Assembly (NCBI RefSeq): GCF_013072695.1
Contig: NZ_LXUK01000005.1
Span: forward strand, 307,609 to 371,608
Source: Acinetobacter sp. Ac_5812
GTDB lineage: Bacteria; Pseudomonadota; Gammaproteobacteria; Pseudomonadales; Moraxellaceae
Direction of reading: 5' to 3'
DNA: 64,000 nucleotides
Positions 29,439 through 41,932 of this stretch are shown piece after piece (position 1 is the first letter of the stretch; each line of letters begins with the position of its first letter). A model generated the notes under the pieces. The model was not told where the DNA came from. It worked only from the letters and a program-made list of their open reading frames with translations, and did not search any database. The position numbers were made by a program, and so were the translations under genes.

Positions 29439-32279
29439 ATGCAAGAAGTTGCTGACGCATTGCGTCTTGACACTGAACTTTCCGCTGATAGTGCAGCGTA
29501 TATTGAAGAGCTATACGAGCAGTACCTAACTTCTCCAACCTCAGTGTCAGAGGATTGGCGTGAATATTTCGATAAATTCCCTAAAGGTGATCAACCACAC
29601 GGCAGTGTGCGCGAGCAATTCCTCCTTTTGGGACGTAATGCCAGCCGAGTTCAACCTGTCGTACAAAGCACTGTAAGTACAGAACATGAGCGTCGTCAAA
29701 TTGGTGTATTACAACTCATCGCTGCTTACCGTAACCGTGGTCATCAAAAAGCTAAACTCGATCCATTAGGTCTTGCGAAACGCGAAGACGTTCCTGACCT
29801 CGATTTATCTGCTCACGGTTTAACCAAATCAGATCTCGATACTGTATTTAATACAGGCAACCTCGCAATTGGAAAAGCAGAAGCAACATTGTCTGAAATG
29901 GTTGAGGCAATGGAAGCGACTTACTGTAGTTCAGTTGGCGTGGAATATATGCATATCGTTGACACCAAAGAAAAGCGTTGGATTCAACAACGTTTGGAAA
30001 GTGTTCGCGGTAAATTTAACTATACTAGTGATCAGAAGAAAGGCTTCCTTGAGCGTTTAACCGCTGCAGAAGGCTTAGAAAAGTATCTCGGTAATAAATT
30101 CGTTGGTGCGAAACGTTTTGGTGTGGAAGGCGGTGAGTCTTTTATTCCTATGATGAACGAAATCATCCAGCGTGCAGGTAGTGTTGGTTGTAAAGAAGTT
30201 GTGATTGGTATGCCACACCGTGGCCGTCTCAACCTTCTTGTTAATATTATGGGTAAAAACCCAGCTGACCTTTTTGGTGAGTTTGAAGGTAAGAGCCTGC
30301 ATAAGAAAGGTTCTGGTGATGTTAAGTATCACCAAGGTTTTTCTTCAAACGTAATGACACCAGGTGGCGAAGTTCACTTGGCATTAGCGTTTAACCCATC
30401 ACACTTAGAAATCGTTGGACCTGTTGTTGAAGGTTCGGTTCGTGCACGTCAAGTTCGTCGTAAAGATATTGGCGGTGATGACGTTCTACCAGTGATTGTA
30501 CATGGTGATGCTGCATTTGCGGGTCAAGGTGTAAACCAAGAAACCTTCCAAATGTCACAAACACGTGGTTATACAGTGGGCGGTACAGTCCATATCGTGA
30601 TTAACAACCAAGTTGGTTTCACGACATCTGATCCACGTGATACGCGTTCTACAGAATACTGTACTGACGTTGCAAAAATGATCCAATCACCGATTTTCCA
30701 TGTCAATGGTGATGATCCTGAAGCTGTGATTTTCGTAACTCAGCTTGCTCATGATTTCCGTCATACTTTCCGTAAAGATGTCATTTTAGACTTGTTCTGC
30801 TACCGTCGTCGCGGTCATAACGAGGCAGATGAACCGTCTGCAACTCAGCCATTGATGTATCAAGTGATCAACAAGAAAGCGACTACGCGTACCTTGTATG
30901 CTGATCAATTGGTTCAAGAGAAAGTACTCGATCGCGCAAGCGCAGATGCAATGGTTGAAGGTTACCGTTCTGATTTGGAAGCGGGTAACCATGTTGCCAA
31001 TGCTTTAGTTCGTGAACCAAACAAAAAAATGTTTGTCGATTGGACACCATATTTGGGTCATGAATATACAGACCTTTGGGACACAACATTCAGCATCGAT
31101 CGTTTGAAAGAACTTGGTTTAACAATGAATACATTACCAGAAGGTTTTGTATTACAGCGTCAAGTTCAAAAAGTCATTGATGATCGCGTGAAAATGCAAA
31201 CAGGTGAAATGCCACTCAACTGGGGTGCTGCAGAAACCTTAGCGTATGCGACTTTACTTGATGATGGTTTCTTGGTTCGTATTACGGGTGAAGACGTGGG
31301 TCGTGGTACATTCTCACACCGTCACGCCAAATTACATAACCAGGTCGATGGTTCTGTTTATATCCCACTTTGCCATATCAAAGAAAATCAGCCACGTACT
31401 GCGGTTTATGACTCTTTACTGTCAGAAGAAGCAGTGCTTGCATTTGAATACGGCTATTCAACGACATTGCCAAAAAGCTTGATCGTTTGGGAAGCTCAAT
31501 TTGGTGACTTCGCTAACTGTGCACAAGTTGTAATTGACCAGTTTATCGCTTCGGGTGAAACCAAGTGGGAGCGTGTTTGTGGTCTAACCATGTTGTTACC
31601 ACACGGTTATGAAGGTCAAGGTCCAGAGCATTCATCTGCACGTTTAGAGCGTTTCTTACAGCTATGTGCTGAAGACAACATGCAAGTGATGACACCTACG
31701 ACACCTGCACAGATTTTCCATGCATTACGTCGTCAGGCAGTTCGTCCGATTCGTAAGCCAATGATCGTGATGTCACCAAAATCGTTATTGCGTCATAAAC
31801 TTGCAACTTCAACTTTAGATGAATTAGCAAACGGTTCATTCCAAACTGTGATCGATGAAATTGATCAAATCAACAAAGCTGACGTAACTCGCTTAGTGCT
31901 TTGTGGTGGTAAGGTTTATTACGATTTACTCGAAAAACGTCGTGAGCTTGGTCTAAACCATGTTGCGATTGTGCGTATCGAGCAATTATATCCATACCCA
32001 GAACAACGCTTGGCTGAAGTTATGGCTGAGTATCCAAACATTCAAGAACTTGTTTGGGCACAAGAAGAGCCGAAGAACCAAGGCGCTTGGTTATTCATCG
32101 TTCCTCGTTTGTATGAAGACGTTCTTAAATCTGGTAAACAAATCCGTATTAGCTATGCTGGTCGTGAAGCATCTGCCGCACCTGCTTGTGGCTCGCCATA
32201 CTTGCATGCAAAACAACAAGCTCAGCTTATCAATGACGCACTTGCGATTGAAGTTGAACAATCAGGAGATTCTAAATAA
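29439..32279 (+). CDS. sucA: 2-oxoglutarate dehydrogenase E1 component
   Basis: Thiamine-diphosphate-dependent decarboxylase of the 2-oxoglutarate dehydrogenase complex, about 946 aa. The N-terminal segment [19 protein letters not shown] binds the complex core. [33 protein letters not shown] and [14 protein letters not shown] are ThDP/substrate signatures. The ATG at 29439 ([10 protein letters not shown]) is taken as start. An in-frame ATG at 29427 has AGGA only 1-2 nt away, too close to be the main start. Its stop overlaps sucB (TAATG). Confidence 0.97.
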   Translation: MQEVADALRLDTELSADSAAYIEELYEQYLTSPTSVSEDWREYFDKFPKGDQPHGSVREQFLLLGRNASRVQPVVQSTVSTEHERRQIGVLQLIAAYRNRGHQKAKLDPLGLAKREDVPDLDLSAHGLTKSDLDTVFNTGNLAIGKAEATLSEMVEAMEATYCSSVGVEYMHIVDTKEKRWIQQRLESVRGKFNYTSDQKKGFLERLTAAEGLEKYLGNKFVGAKRFGVEGGESFIPMMNEIIQRAGSVGCKEVVIGMPHRGRLNLLVNIMGKNPADLFGEFEGKSLHKKGSGDVKYHQGFSSNVMTPGGEVHLALAFNPSHLEIVGPVVEGSVRARQVRRKDIGGDDVLPVIVHGDAAFAGQGVNQETFQMSQTRGYTVGGTVHIVINNQVGFTTSDPRDTRSTEYCTDVAKMIQSPIFHVNGDDPEAVIFVTQLAHDFRHTFRKDVILDLFCYRRRGHNEADEPSATQPLMYQVINKKATTRTLYADQLVQEKVLDRASADAMVEGYRSDLEAGNHVANALVREPNKKMFVDWTPYLGHEYTDLWDTTFSIDRLKELGLTMNTLPEGFVLQRQVQKVIDDRVKMQTGEMPLNWGAAETLAYATLLDDGFLVRITGEDVGRGTFSHRHAKLHNQVDGSVYIPLCHIKENQPRTAVYDSLLSEEAVLAFEYGYSTTLPKSLIVWEAQFGDFANCAQVVIDQFIASGETKWERVCGLTMLLPHGYEGQGPEHSSARLERFLQLCAEDNMQVMTPTTPAQIFHALRRQAVRPIRKPMIVMSPKSLLRHKLATSTLDELANGSFQTVIDEIDQINKADVTRLVLCGGKVYYDLLEKRRELGLNHVAIVRIEQLYPYPEQRLAEVMAEYPNIQELVWAQEEPKNQGAWLFIVPRLYEDVLKSGKQIRISYAGREASAAPACGSPYLHAKQQAQLINDALAIEVEQSGDSK

Positions 32280-33472
32280 TGGCAACCGAAATTAAAGCAC
32301 CGGTATTTCCAGAGTCAGTTGCTGACGGTACGATCGCAACTTGGCACAAGAAAGTAGGTGAACCTGTATCACGTGATGAAGTGATCTGTGACATTGAAAC
32401 CGATAAAGTTGTTTTAGAAGTGGTTGCTCCAGCTGATGGTAGCTTAGTTGCAATCATTAAAGGTGAAGGCGATACAGTTCTTTCTGACGAAGTGATTGCT
32501 CAATTCGAAGCTGGTGCTGTTGCTGCAGCTGCTCCTGAAGCTGCTGCTCCAGCCGCGGCGGCTCCTGCTGCATCTGCGCCTGCGGCTGCATCAACTCAAG
32601 CGGTTGATTCAAACCAAGCGCCTGCGGTTCGTAAAGCATTATCTGAAACTGGTATCAATGCTGCTGACGTACAAGGTACAGGCCGTGGTGGTCGCATCAC
32701 TAAAGAAGATGTTGCTAGCCATCAAGCTAAACCTGCTGCATCAGTTCAGCCATTAAGCGTTGCTGTAGGCGAGCGTATCGAGAAACGTGTTCCGATGACA
32801 CGTTTACGTAAACGTGTTGCTGAGCGTTTATTGGCGGCTACACAACAAACTGCAATGTTAACAACGTTCAACGAAGTTAACATGAAGCCAATCATGGAAA
32901 TGCGTAAGCAATATAAAGATGCTTTCGAAAAACGTCATGGTGCGCGTTTAGGCTTTATGTCTTTCTTTGTTAAAGCAGCGACTGAAGCATTAAAACGCTA
33001 CCCAGCAGTGAACGGTTCTATTGATGGTGATGATATTGTTTATCACGGTTTCTATGACATCGGTGTTGCTGTATCGAGTGAGCGTGGCTTAGTTGTACCA
33101 GTCCTTCGTGATACTGACCGTATGAACTATGCAGAAGTGGAAAACGGTATCCGTGATTACGCTTTCAAAGCACGTGACGGTAAATTAGGTATCGAAGACA
33201 TGACTGGCGGGACATTCACGATTACCAATGGTGGTACTTTCGGTTCATTATTATCTACGCCAATTTTGAATACGCCGCAAACAGCGATCTTGGGTATGCA
33301 TAAAATCCAAGAACGTCCTATGGCGGTAAATGGTCAAGTTGAAATCTTGCCAATGATGTACTTAGCGCTTTCTTATGACCACCGTTTAATCGATGGTAAA
33401 GAAGCTGTAGGTTTCTTGGTAACAATCAAAGAATTGTTAGAAGAACCAGCTAAACTCATTCTTGATCTTTAA
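32279..33472 (+). CDS. sucB: Dihydrolipoyl succinyltransferase (E2)
   Basis: Core of the 2-oxoglutarate dehydrogenase complex, 397 aa. The N-terminal lipoyl domain has its modified Lys in [12 protein letters not shown]. An Ala/Pro-rich linker (about residues 80-108) precedes the E1/E3-binding domain ([13 protein letters not shown] ... [13 protein letters not shown]). The catalytic domain ends with [17 protein letters not shown]. Lipoylation depends on LipB, encoded at 12860-13513. It overlaps sucA by 1 nt. Confidence 0.98.
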   Translation: MATEIKAPVFPESVADGTIATWHKKVGEPVSRDEVICDIETDKVVLEVVAPADGSLVAIIKGEGDTVLSDEVIAQFEAGAVAAAAPEAAAPAAAAPAASAPAAASTQAVDSNQAPAVRKALSETGINAADVQGTGRGGRITKEDVASHQAKPAASVQPLSVAVGERIEKRVPMTRLRKRVAERLLAATQQTAMLTTFNEVNMKPIMEMRKQYKDAFEKRHGARLGFMSFFVKAATEALKRYPAVNGSIDGDDIVYHGFYDIGVAVSSERGLVVPVLRDTDRMNYAEVENGIRDYAFKARDGKLGIEDMTGGTFTITNGGTFGSLLSTPILNTPQTAILGMHKIQERPMAVNGQVEILPMMYLALSYDHRLIDGKEAVGFLVTIKELLEEPAKLILDL

Positions 33473-33488
33473 TACTACAAATATTGCC

Positions 33489-34965
<1,477 letters not shown>

Positions 34966-34969
34966 ATAT

Positions 34970-34996
34970 AAAGTGTGGTTCGCCACACTTTTTTTG
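34970..34996 (+). terminator. Terminator after lpdA
   Basis: AAAGTGTGG / CCACACTTT stem with a TTCG tetraloop followed by a T run. Confidence 0.93.
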
Positions 34997-35102
34997 AATG
35001 ATGATGGTTGTCTTATTTAGACAATCATTGATTCAATATGTAGCAGTCTGATTTTAAGAAGATCAAGGCTGTATCACTACAAACAACATAGTAGGTAACT
35101 AA

Positions 35103-36269
35103 ATGAACTTACATGAGTATCAAGCTAAAGCGTTATTGAAAGAATATGGCATGCCAGTACAAGAAGGTATCTTGGCAACAAATGCAGACGAAGCAGTTGC
35201 TGCATTTGAACAGCTTGGTGGTAAATTCGCTGTAATGAAAGCGCAAGTTCATGCTGGTGGTCGTGGTAAGGCTGGTGGCGTTAAAGTTGCAAAATCTAAA
35301 GAAGATGTTATCGAATTTGCAAACAATATCATTGGTACTCGTCTTGTAACGTATCAAACAGATGCAAACGGTCAACCAGTTAACAGCATTATCGTTGCTG
35401 AAGACGTTTACCCAGTTGAGCGTGAGCTTTACTTGGGCGCGGTTGTAGACCGTTCTAGCCGTCGTATTACTTTCATGGCTTCTACAGAAGGTGGTGTAGA
35501 AATCGAGAAAGTTGCAGAAGAAACGCCTGAAAAAATTATCAAAGTTGAAGTTGATCCATTAGTTGGTTTACAACCATTCCAAGCGCGTGAAGTTGCGTTT
35601 GCTTTAGGTTTGAAAGACAAGCAAATCAGCCAATTTGTAAAAATTATGGCTGCTGCTTACCAAGCATTTGTTGAAAATGACTTTGCATTATTCGAAATTA
35701 ACCCACTTTCAGTTCGTGAAAATGGCGATATTTTATGTGTAGATGCGAAAGTAGGTATCGATTCTAACGCGCTTTACCGTTTACCTAAAGTTGCTGCTTT
35801 ACGTGACAAGTCTCAAGAGAATGAGCGTGAATTGAAAGCATCTGAATTTGATCTTAACTATGTTGCTTTAGAAGGTAACATCGGTTGTATGGTGAACGGT
35901 GCTGGTCTTGCAATGGCAACCATGGACATCATCAAACTTTATGGTGGCCAGCCTGCAAACTTCCTTGACGTTGGTGGCGGTGCTACGAAAGAGCGCGTAA
36001 TCGAAGCGTTCAAAATCATCCTTGCTGATACGTCTGTACAAGGTGTTTTAATTAACATCTTCGGTGGTATCGTACGTTGTGACATGATTGCTGAAGCAAT
36101 TATTGCAGCGGTTCAAGAAGTAAATGTAACTGTACCAGTTGTTGTTCGTTTAGAAGGTAACAACGCTGAGTTAGGTGCTAAATTACTTGATGAATCAGGT
36201 TTGAAATTAATTTCTGCGAACGGTTTATCTGATGCCGCAGAAAAAGTTGTAGCTGCAGTTAAAGCGTAA
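35103..36269 (+). CDS. sucC: Succinyl-CoA synthetase beta subunit
   Basis: ADP-forming succinate-CoA ligase beta chain, 388 aa: ATP-grasp fold with [19 protein letters not shown] at the N terminus, [15 protein letters not shown] in the nucleotide site, and the C-terminal [16 protein letters not shown]. Substrate-level phosphorylation step of the TCA cycle. It is separated from lpdA by a terminator, so it probably has its own promoter; sucD follows after 12 nt. Confidence 0.98.
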   Translation: MNLHEYQAKALLKEYGMPVQEGILATNADEAVAAFEQLGGKFAVMKAQVHAGGRGKAGGVKVAKSKEDVIEFANNIIGTRLVTYQTDANGQPVNSIIVAEDVYPVERELYLGAVVDRSSRRITFMASTEGGVEIEKVAEETPEKIIKVEVDPLVGLQPFQAREVAFALGLKDKQISQFVKIMAAAYQAFVENDFALFEINPLSVRENGDILCVDAKVGIDSNALYRLPKVAALRDKSQENERELKASEFDLNYVALEGNIGCMVNGAGLAMATMDIIKLYGGQPANFLDVGGGATKERVIEAFKIILADTSVQGVLINIFGGIVRCDMIAEAIIAAVQEVNVTVPVVVRLEGNNAELGAKLLDESGLKLISANGLSDAAEKVVAAVKA

Positions 36270-36281
36270 GGAGTATCAATC

Positions 36282-37172
36282 ATGAGCGTATTAATTAATA
36301 AAGACACTAAAGTATTGGTACAAGGTTTTACTGGTAAAAACGGTACTTTCCACTCTGCACAAGCTTTAGACTACGGTACAAAAGTTGTTGGTGGTGTTAC
36401 TCCAGGTAAAGGTGGTACAACTCACCTTGACCTACCAGTATTCAACACAATGAAAGAAGCTGTACGTGAAACAAATGCAGATGCATCTGTTATCTATGTA
36501 CCAGCTCCATTCGTTTTAGACTCAATCGTTGAAGCGGTTGATTCAGGTGTTGGCCTGATCGTTGTGATCACTGAAGGTGTTCCAACTATCGACATGCTTA
36601 AAGCTAAACGCTACTTAGAAACTAACGGTAACGGTACTCGTTTAGTTGGTCCTAACTGCCCAGGCGTGATCACTCCAGGTGAATGTAAGATCGGTATTAT
36701 GCCTGGTCACATCCACCAACCAGGTCGTATTGGTATCATCTCACGTTCAGGTACATTGACTTATGAAGCTGTTGCTCAAACAACTAAGCTTGGTTTAGGT
36801 CAGTCTACTTGTATCGGTATCGGTGGTGACCCAATCCCAGGTATGAACCAGATTGAAGCACTTCAATTGTTCCAAGACGATCCAGATACTGATGCAATCA
36901 TCATGATCGGTGAGATAGGTGGTACAGCGGAAGAAGAAGCTGCTGAATTCATCAAATCTAACGTGACTAAGCCTGTAGTCGGTTACATCGCTGGTGTAAC
37001 TGCACCTAAAGGTAAACGTATGGGTCACGCTGGTGCGATCATTTCTGGTGGTCAAGGTACTGCTGAAGAGAAATTTGCTGCATTTGAACGTGCGGGAATG
37101 GCTTACACGCGTAGCCCAGCTGAGCTTGGTTCTACTATGTTGCAAGTTTTAAAAGAGAAAGGTTTAGCGTAA
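36282..37172 (+). CDS. sucD: Succinyl-CoA synthetase alpha subunit
   Basis: Alpha chain, 296 aa, which binds CoA and carries the phosphohistidine. Segments: [20 protein letters not shown] (CoA-binding fold), [20 protein letters not shown] and [20 protein letters not shown] with the active His. GGAG lies upstream of the ATG. It is the last gene of the TCA block. Confidence 0.98.
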   Translation: MSVLINKDTKVLVQGFTGKNGTFHSAQALDYGTKVVGGVTPGKGGTTHLDLPVFNTMKEAVRETNADASVIYVPAPFVLDSIVEAVDSGVGLIVVITEGVPTIDMLKAKRYLETNGNGTRLVGPNCPGVITPGECKIGIMPGHIHQPGRIGIISRSGTLTYEAVAQTTKLGLGQSTCIGIGGDPIPGMNQIEALQLFQDDPDTDAIIMIGEIGGTAEEEAAEFIKSNVTKPVVGYIAGVTAPKGKRMGHAGAIISGGQGTAEEKFAAFERAGMAYTRSPAELGSTMLQVLKEKGLA

Positions 37173-37192
37173 TACGTTAGATTTTAATCTTT

Positions 37193-37224
37193 AAAAAACC
37201 CCAATGGAGACATTGGGGTTTTTT
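37193..37224. terminator. Bidirectional terminator between sucD and the phosphatase gene
   Basis: AAAAAACCCCAATG / CATTGGGGTTTTTT, a 14-bp perfect stem with a GAGA loop; flanking A and T runs let it serve both convergent genes. Confidence 0.93.
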
Positions 37225-37268
37225 ATAACCATGGCTTTGATCAGCTGATTAAGGTTTACGGTTATAAA

Positions 37269-38909
37269 TTAACTCAGCTCTGCTGGTAGTTCAATATTGT
37301 ATTGAGATATTCCATTTAAATCAAAAAACTCGACCTTAAAAGATTTGTTGTTAGGATCAATATTTACTTCACCAAAGAATTGATAACCATCCAAAGGCGA
37401 TAGGTTGGCTTTGCCTTTAGGTGGTGTTTTTGCGAAGACGACTTGACCGCCAAAAGTTGCATCCATCTCATTTGGGCCAAATGTTCCTGCATTTAAAGGG
37501 CCTGCAACGAACTCCCAGAATGGCGAAAAATCTGTGAATTTCGCATGAGTATTATCATAATAATGTGCAGCACAATAATGTACATCTGCTGTTAACCATA
37601 CAATATTTTTCACTGTTTTAATGCGGCTGAGTAAATCAGCAATTTCCAGCTCACGGCCGAGTGGTGCCCCATTGTTACCATTCGCGATAGCTTCCCAAGT
37701 TTTAGCAATGCCATCTGGCGCGCCAAAATTATCTTGTACATTTAAGCCAATTGGCATATCGGCAGCAATCACTTTCCATACGGCTTTTGACATCGACAAT
37801 TCATTGACTAACCAGTTGACTTGTTCTGCCCCCATAAAAGCGGTGTCCGCACCCAGTGAGCTTTGTAAATTGGTGCTGTTTGCACCTCGATATGAGCGCA
37901 TGTCTAGCACAAAGACATCTAGCAATGGACCATAACTGATTTTACGATAAATACGTTGTTCATCCTGTGCTTCAGTTGTCCAGCGCATAGGGGAGTATTC
38001 TAAAAATGCTTGTTTGCCACGCTTGAGCAATGTGTTGATATTTTTTTCGGTATATGCAGGATTGGCACTTAGATCTTTGCTGGCAGACCAATTATTGGTG
38101 ATCTCATGATCATCCCATTGCCACATTTGTGGAACTTCAGCGGCAAATCTACGTAAGTTTTCATCCATAAAATTATAACGGTAACGCCCTCGAAACTCTT
38201 TGAGGCTTTCAGCAACCTTGCTGACTTCTTCCGTGACGATATTATTCCAAACCCGTAGTTCATCTGGTTTTAAAGATTGTTCTGGTTTTAAAGTAACAGA
38301 TGGGGAAACAGGGCTATCAGCATAAATAGTGTCACCGCTATGAATAAAAAAATTGGGTTGACGTTGGCGCATTGTTTCCCAAATTTTCATTCCACCAATA
38401 TCTGGATTAATTCCCCAACCTTGCCCAACAACATCACCACCCCAAACAAAACGAATGGATGTTTGAGCTGAGGGAGCTGTGCGAAAGCTACCTGTATAAG
38501 CATGGCTGATCACACCATTTTGAGTGGCATCTTCAAAGGTGACACGTAAAAATACATGTTGATTCTCTGGTAAGCCGGTGAGGTTAACGCGACCAGTAAA
38601 ATCGCTGGCATTTGTGACGATTGCTCCAGAGACAATTTTAGGTTGTTTAAAACTATCGGTGAAATCATATTCCACCCTTAGTTTTGCTGCACGATCTGTT
38701 TGAGCCCAAATTGTAGCATTGCCATAATAAACATCACCGATTTGAATACCTGACGGGAATTTAGGCCTGACATGGTCGGGGATAATAATCGCAGGTGTTT
38801 TATTGTCACTCAGACCACACGCAGAGAGGGTTGGGAGTGATGCAATCCCAAGGGCAAGTTTTCCACTATTCAATAAAAAACGACGGCGACTTTGAATAAA
38901 CTGCGACAT
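37269..38909 (-). CDS. PhoD-like alkaline phosphatase (Tat-exported)
   Basis: A 546-aa PhoD-family metallophosphatase. The N-terminal twin-arginine signal (RRRFLLNSGKLALG) ends in a lipobox-like LSAC near residue 31. It has a PhoD N-terminal beta domain (VYYGNATIWAQTDRAAKLRVEY), then metal-binding segments GGDVVGQG, HSGDTIYADSPV, WQWDDHEITNNW and WLTADVHYCAAHYY. It is expected to hydrolyse phosphomono- or diesters in the periplasm and supply phosphate; no Pho box was located. Confidence 0.93.
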   Translation of the reverse strand: MSQFIQSRRRFLLNSGKLALGIASLPTLSACGLSDNKTPAIIIPDHVRPKFPSGIQIGDVYYGNATIWAQTDRAAKLRVEYDFTDSFKQPKIVSGAIVTNASDFTGRVNLTGLPENQHVFLRVTFEDATQNGVISHAYTGSFRTAPSAQTSIRFVWGGDVVGQGWGINPDIGGMKIWETMRQRQPNFFIHSGDTIYADSPVSPSVTLKPEQSLKPDELRVWNNIVTEEVSKVAESLKEFRGRYRYNFMDENLRRFAAEVPQMWQWDDHEITNNWSASKDLSANPAYTEKNINTLLKRGKQAFLEYSPMRWTTEAQDEQRIYRKISYGPLLDVFVLDMRSYRGANSTNLQSSLGADTAFMGAEQVNWLVNELSMSKAVWKVIAADMPIGLNVQDNFGAPDGIAKTWEAIANGNNGAPLGRELEIADLLSRIKTVKNIVWLTADVHYCAAHYYDNTHAKFTDFSPFWEFVAGPLNAGTFGPNEMDATFGGQVVFAKTPPKGKANLSPLDGYQFFGEVNIDPNNKSFKVEFFDLNGISQYNIELPAELS

Positions 38910-39037
38910 ATTGGCATCTCATTTATTTGGTGAGGTGGAGTTTTTGCAGTATGAGAAGCCTAAGTGAATGAATGATGACATGAAGATCATTTGAATTTTT
39001 GCATATGTGATAAGCTAATTCTGTTTATAAAAATGAA

Positions 39038-39066
39038 AAAAATCGGTTGTCATGCAACCGATTTTT
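39038..39066. terminator. Terminator after the flotillin 3' part
   Basis: AAAAATCGGTTG / CAACCGATTTTT, a 12-bp stem with a TCATG loop, 45 bp downstream of the flotillin stop on the minus strand. Confidence 0.88.
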
Positions 39067-39111
39067 GAAATAGCTTAAAGCTTTTTAGCAATAAAATTAT
39101 TGATCTTATCT

Positions 39112-40429
39112 CTAGATTTCGTTTTTAGGTTTTAACCCTTGCGTTAAACCATTGATATCGCCACCTTGTAGGCCAAGTTCATTCATTAAACTATCAATGA
39201 GTGGCGCTTGTGAACGGTAACGTAGGGCACTATTCACCACTTGATCAGATAAAGAGGTTTGACCATTTTCAACTGTATCACTACCGACAGTACCACCACC
39301 CGCAAAGCTGCTTAAACCATTCACTTGTAAAATCTTGATGTCATCAATATTTTCCATTGGTTTAACACTTTCACGAATAATCTCTGGTAAATGCTTTAAC
39401 AATGCCAAGCGCACTTGCATTTCTACCTGTTCAGCAGAAAGAGTATTGGCGGCTTCATTGACGGCACGAGCACCTTCCGCATCAACCTGATATTGTTTTT
39501 CCAACGCTTGAGCAAGTAGGATTTTTGCATCCGCCTCACCTTTGGCTTTTAAGCGAATCTTTTCAGCATCTGCTTCTGCTGCAATACGCACTGCTTCTGC
39601 TTCATCGGCAGCGGCTTTTTTACCAGCATCAGCAGCTACGGTAATCGCAATGGCTTCTTTCTCTGCCGTTTGTTTAGCTGCAACCAGCTCGACTGCTTTT
39701 TGACGCTCAGCACGTTGTGTTTCACGTACAGTCACAACTTCTTCCTCTGCTTTTACCGCTTCGGCACGGGCCTTGTCTGCTTGCGCTTTGGCTTCAGATT
39801 CGGCACGAGATTTTTCAGCAATCGCAATGGCACGATCTTGCTCAGCCAGTTCAATGGTTTTCTTCTGTTCAACTTGCGCTTTCTGAATGAGCTGCGCTTT
39901 TTGGATATTTTCATTTTCTACATCACGAGCAGAAGCAATTCGTTTTAGCTCCACTTCACGCTCAGCAGCAATTTGAGCTTCTTCAGCCTCACGTTTTTTA
40001 CCTGCTTCTTGAGAGGCGATTTCTGCGGTTTGTTCGGCTTTACGAATCGAGATTTCACGCTCTTGTTGCAACTTTGCATATTCTTCTTCACGTGAAATTT
40101 CTAGACGTGCGCGCTCTGCTTCCAAGTTCTTGGCACGAATGGCAAGGTCCGCATCCTGTTCAATGTCATTACGCTTTTTACGACGGTCTTCAATGGTTTC
40201 AGTCAGTTTAGTTAAACCTTCCGCATCGAAGGCATTTTGTGGGTTAAAGAATTTAAAACTGGTTTGATCTAGCCCCGTTAAGGATACGGTTTCAAGTTCT
40301 AAGCCATTTTTGGATAAATCTTCTGAGACCACTTGTTGAACTTTTTGTACGAAATCGACACGCTTCTCATGTAGTTCTTCCATCGCCATTTCCGCAGCCA
40401 CGGCACGGAGTGAATCGACAAATTTACCT
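39112..40429 (-). pseudogene. Flotillin-family protein, C-terminal part (split by the island)
   Basis: The C-terminal three quarters of a flotillin/YqiK-type membrane-scaffold protein. It continues upstream of the first internal ATG (40401) to the island edge, reading ...KFVDSLRAVAAEMAM. It contains the end of the SPFH/band-7 domain and a long Ala/Glu/Lys-rich coiled coil (about 230 residues of EAEA-type repeats), then a hydrophobic C-terminal segment and GLSSFAGGG. The missing N terminus, with the membrane anchor, lies at 54533-54934. Joining the halves with one TTTACCT copy gives 570 codons in one frame. As it stands this fragment lacks its membrane anchor and native start. Confidence 0.93.
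40423..40429 (+). repeat. 7-bp direct repeat, left flank of the island
   Basis: TTTACCT, identical to 54533-54539, marks the left insertion edge inside the flotillin gene. Seven bases fits the crossover (overlap) region of tyrosine recombinases or a short target duplication. Confidence 0.85.
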
Positions 40430-40486
40430 ACACTATACTAAATAATATGGAGTAAATATACTACACTAAAATATATGGAATGAAAT
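40430..40486 (+). repeat. Left terminal repeats of the island (two copies)
   Basis: Two related units lie head to tail: ACACTATACTAAATAATATG with GAGTAAAT after it (from 40430), and ACTACACTAAAATATATGGA with ATGAAAT after it (from 40460). The first matches the right end in inverted orientation; the second contains ATATGGAATGAAA, also present near the right end. These are likely recombinase-binding sites. Confidence 0.75.
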
Positions 40487-40531
40487 ACATAATTGGACTA
40501 TATTGAATTCAACCTATCTTGAGTTAAGTGC

Positions 40532-41932
40532 ATGGGAAGACACTCAGAATTAAATTCTTCAGCAAGAATTGTGAAGGTTAATAAGTTTTATAAGAATGTC
40601 CTTATAGAGCAAGATGACCTCACACTAAAAGAAAATATAAGTTTTAAAAAATATCATTATGAAAAAGATATGGATGTTTTCACATTCAACTTTCCAATGA
40701 TTATTCAAAGCTCTGGTGAGGTCTGGGAAATAGCAACCGTATACCTTATGTATTGCTTAGAAGAGATAAGAGATTTGGATGGTGAAATTTTATATAATTT
40801 TGCTACTGACCTTCTTGATTATTTGAAATTCATTGAGGATAGAAAATCTCATTTTTTAGATTTACCTAAATTTAGATCAAATAGAATAACTACTAAATAT
40901 GAAAGATATTTACGTGACCAAGTAGAAAATTTAGTCATTGGGCCTGATACAGCAAAAAGAAGAATTAATAAAGTGGTTGATTTTTATAAAACCTGTATTG
41001 AGCAGAACTTTTTAACAGCCAAAGATTTTGACTATGTACCTTATGAAGAAAGATTAATACGAGTTACGATTGTTACCACAGATGGTTATGAGAAAGAAAT
41101 TGAAAAAAAAAGTCATGACCATGCAATAGTAGGTTCATCTCCGAAAAGAGATGAAAATCTTATATATGATGATGGTGCTTTACGGCCATTGAGTATGAGA
41201 GAGCAATTATTATATCTAGAATATTTAGAAAGATATGGTACTAGAGAATTACAATTAATGACTTATATAGCTTTATTTACAGGAGCGAGAATCCAAACTA
41301 TATGTACATTAAGAGTAAAGCATTTAAAAAACTTACCTTTAATGGCGGATAAAAAAATATATAAATTAACTGTGGGTAAAGGTATGGGGGTAGATACTAA
41401 AAATGGGAAAATTCATCATTTAGAATTACCAATAAAGATAAAAAAATTAATTGATAATTATGTTGGATCTGAAGAATGGAAAGAAAGAGCAAAAAAATCT
41501 TTTTATGGTGAATGTGATAATAATTATATTTTTCTTACAAAAAAAGGTAATCCTTACTATACAAGCAAAAGAGAAAAATTGGATGTTAAATATCAAGTAG
41601 ATAATGATAAATATTTAGGTAAATATATAATTTATAAAGGAAATTCTGTAAGAAAAAATTTAAGTGATGTACTTGAAAAGTTATGTAAGGACTATCATGA
41701 TTACCAAGATTTTAGATTTCATGATTTAAGAGCAACATTTGGTATGAATCTTGTGAGAAAGTTAGAAGAGTTTGGATATAGCCCAAATGTAATTAAAAAT
41801 AAAGTTAGAATAAAGATGGGGCACGATTCAGATAGTACTACTGATTTATATTTGAAGTATGAATTTAATAAAGAGGAAAGGCAGCGTGTACAAAGTAAAT
41901 TAGAAAATGAACTATTTAAATATGTGGATTGA
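40532..41932 (+). CDS. Tyrosine recombinase (first of the island module)
   Basis: A 466-aa site-specific recombinase. The catalytic domain (about 215-460) has the full residue set: Arg253 in FTGARIQTICTLR, a Lys in the beta-hairpin near VGKGMG (283), HDLR at 397-400, Gly-His at 430-431, and nucleophile Tyr440 nine residues on (DLYLKY). The N-terminal part is probably the SAM-like arm/core-binding domain. It starts 102 bp inside the left end and reads inward. The next gene overlaps its stop codon, so the module is translated as an operon. Confidence 0.9.
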   Translation: MGRHSELNSSARIVKVNKFYKNVLIEQDDLTLKENISFKKYHYEKDMDVFTFNFPMIIQSSGEVWEIATVYLMYCLEEIRDLDGEILYNFATDLLDYLKFIEDRKSHFLDLPKFRSNRITTKYERYLRDQVENLVIGPDTAKRRINKVVDFYKTCIEQNFLTAKDFDYVPYEERLIRVTIVTTDGYEKEIEKKSHDHAIVGSSPKRDENLIYDDGALRPLSMREQLLYLEYLERYGTRELQLMTYIALFTGARIQTICTLRVKHLKNLPLMADKKIYKLTVGKGMGVDTKNGKIHHLELPIKIKKLIDNYVGSEEWKERAKKSFYGECDNNYIFLTKKGNPYYTSKREKLDVKYQVDNDKYLGKYIIYKGNSVRKNLSDVLEKLCKDYHDYQDFRFHDLRATFGMNLVRKLEEFGYSPNVIKNKVRIKMGHDSDSTTDLYLKYEFNKEERQRVQSKLENELFKYVD

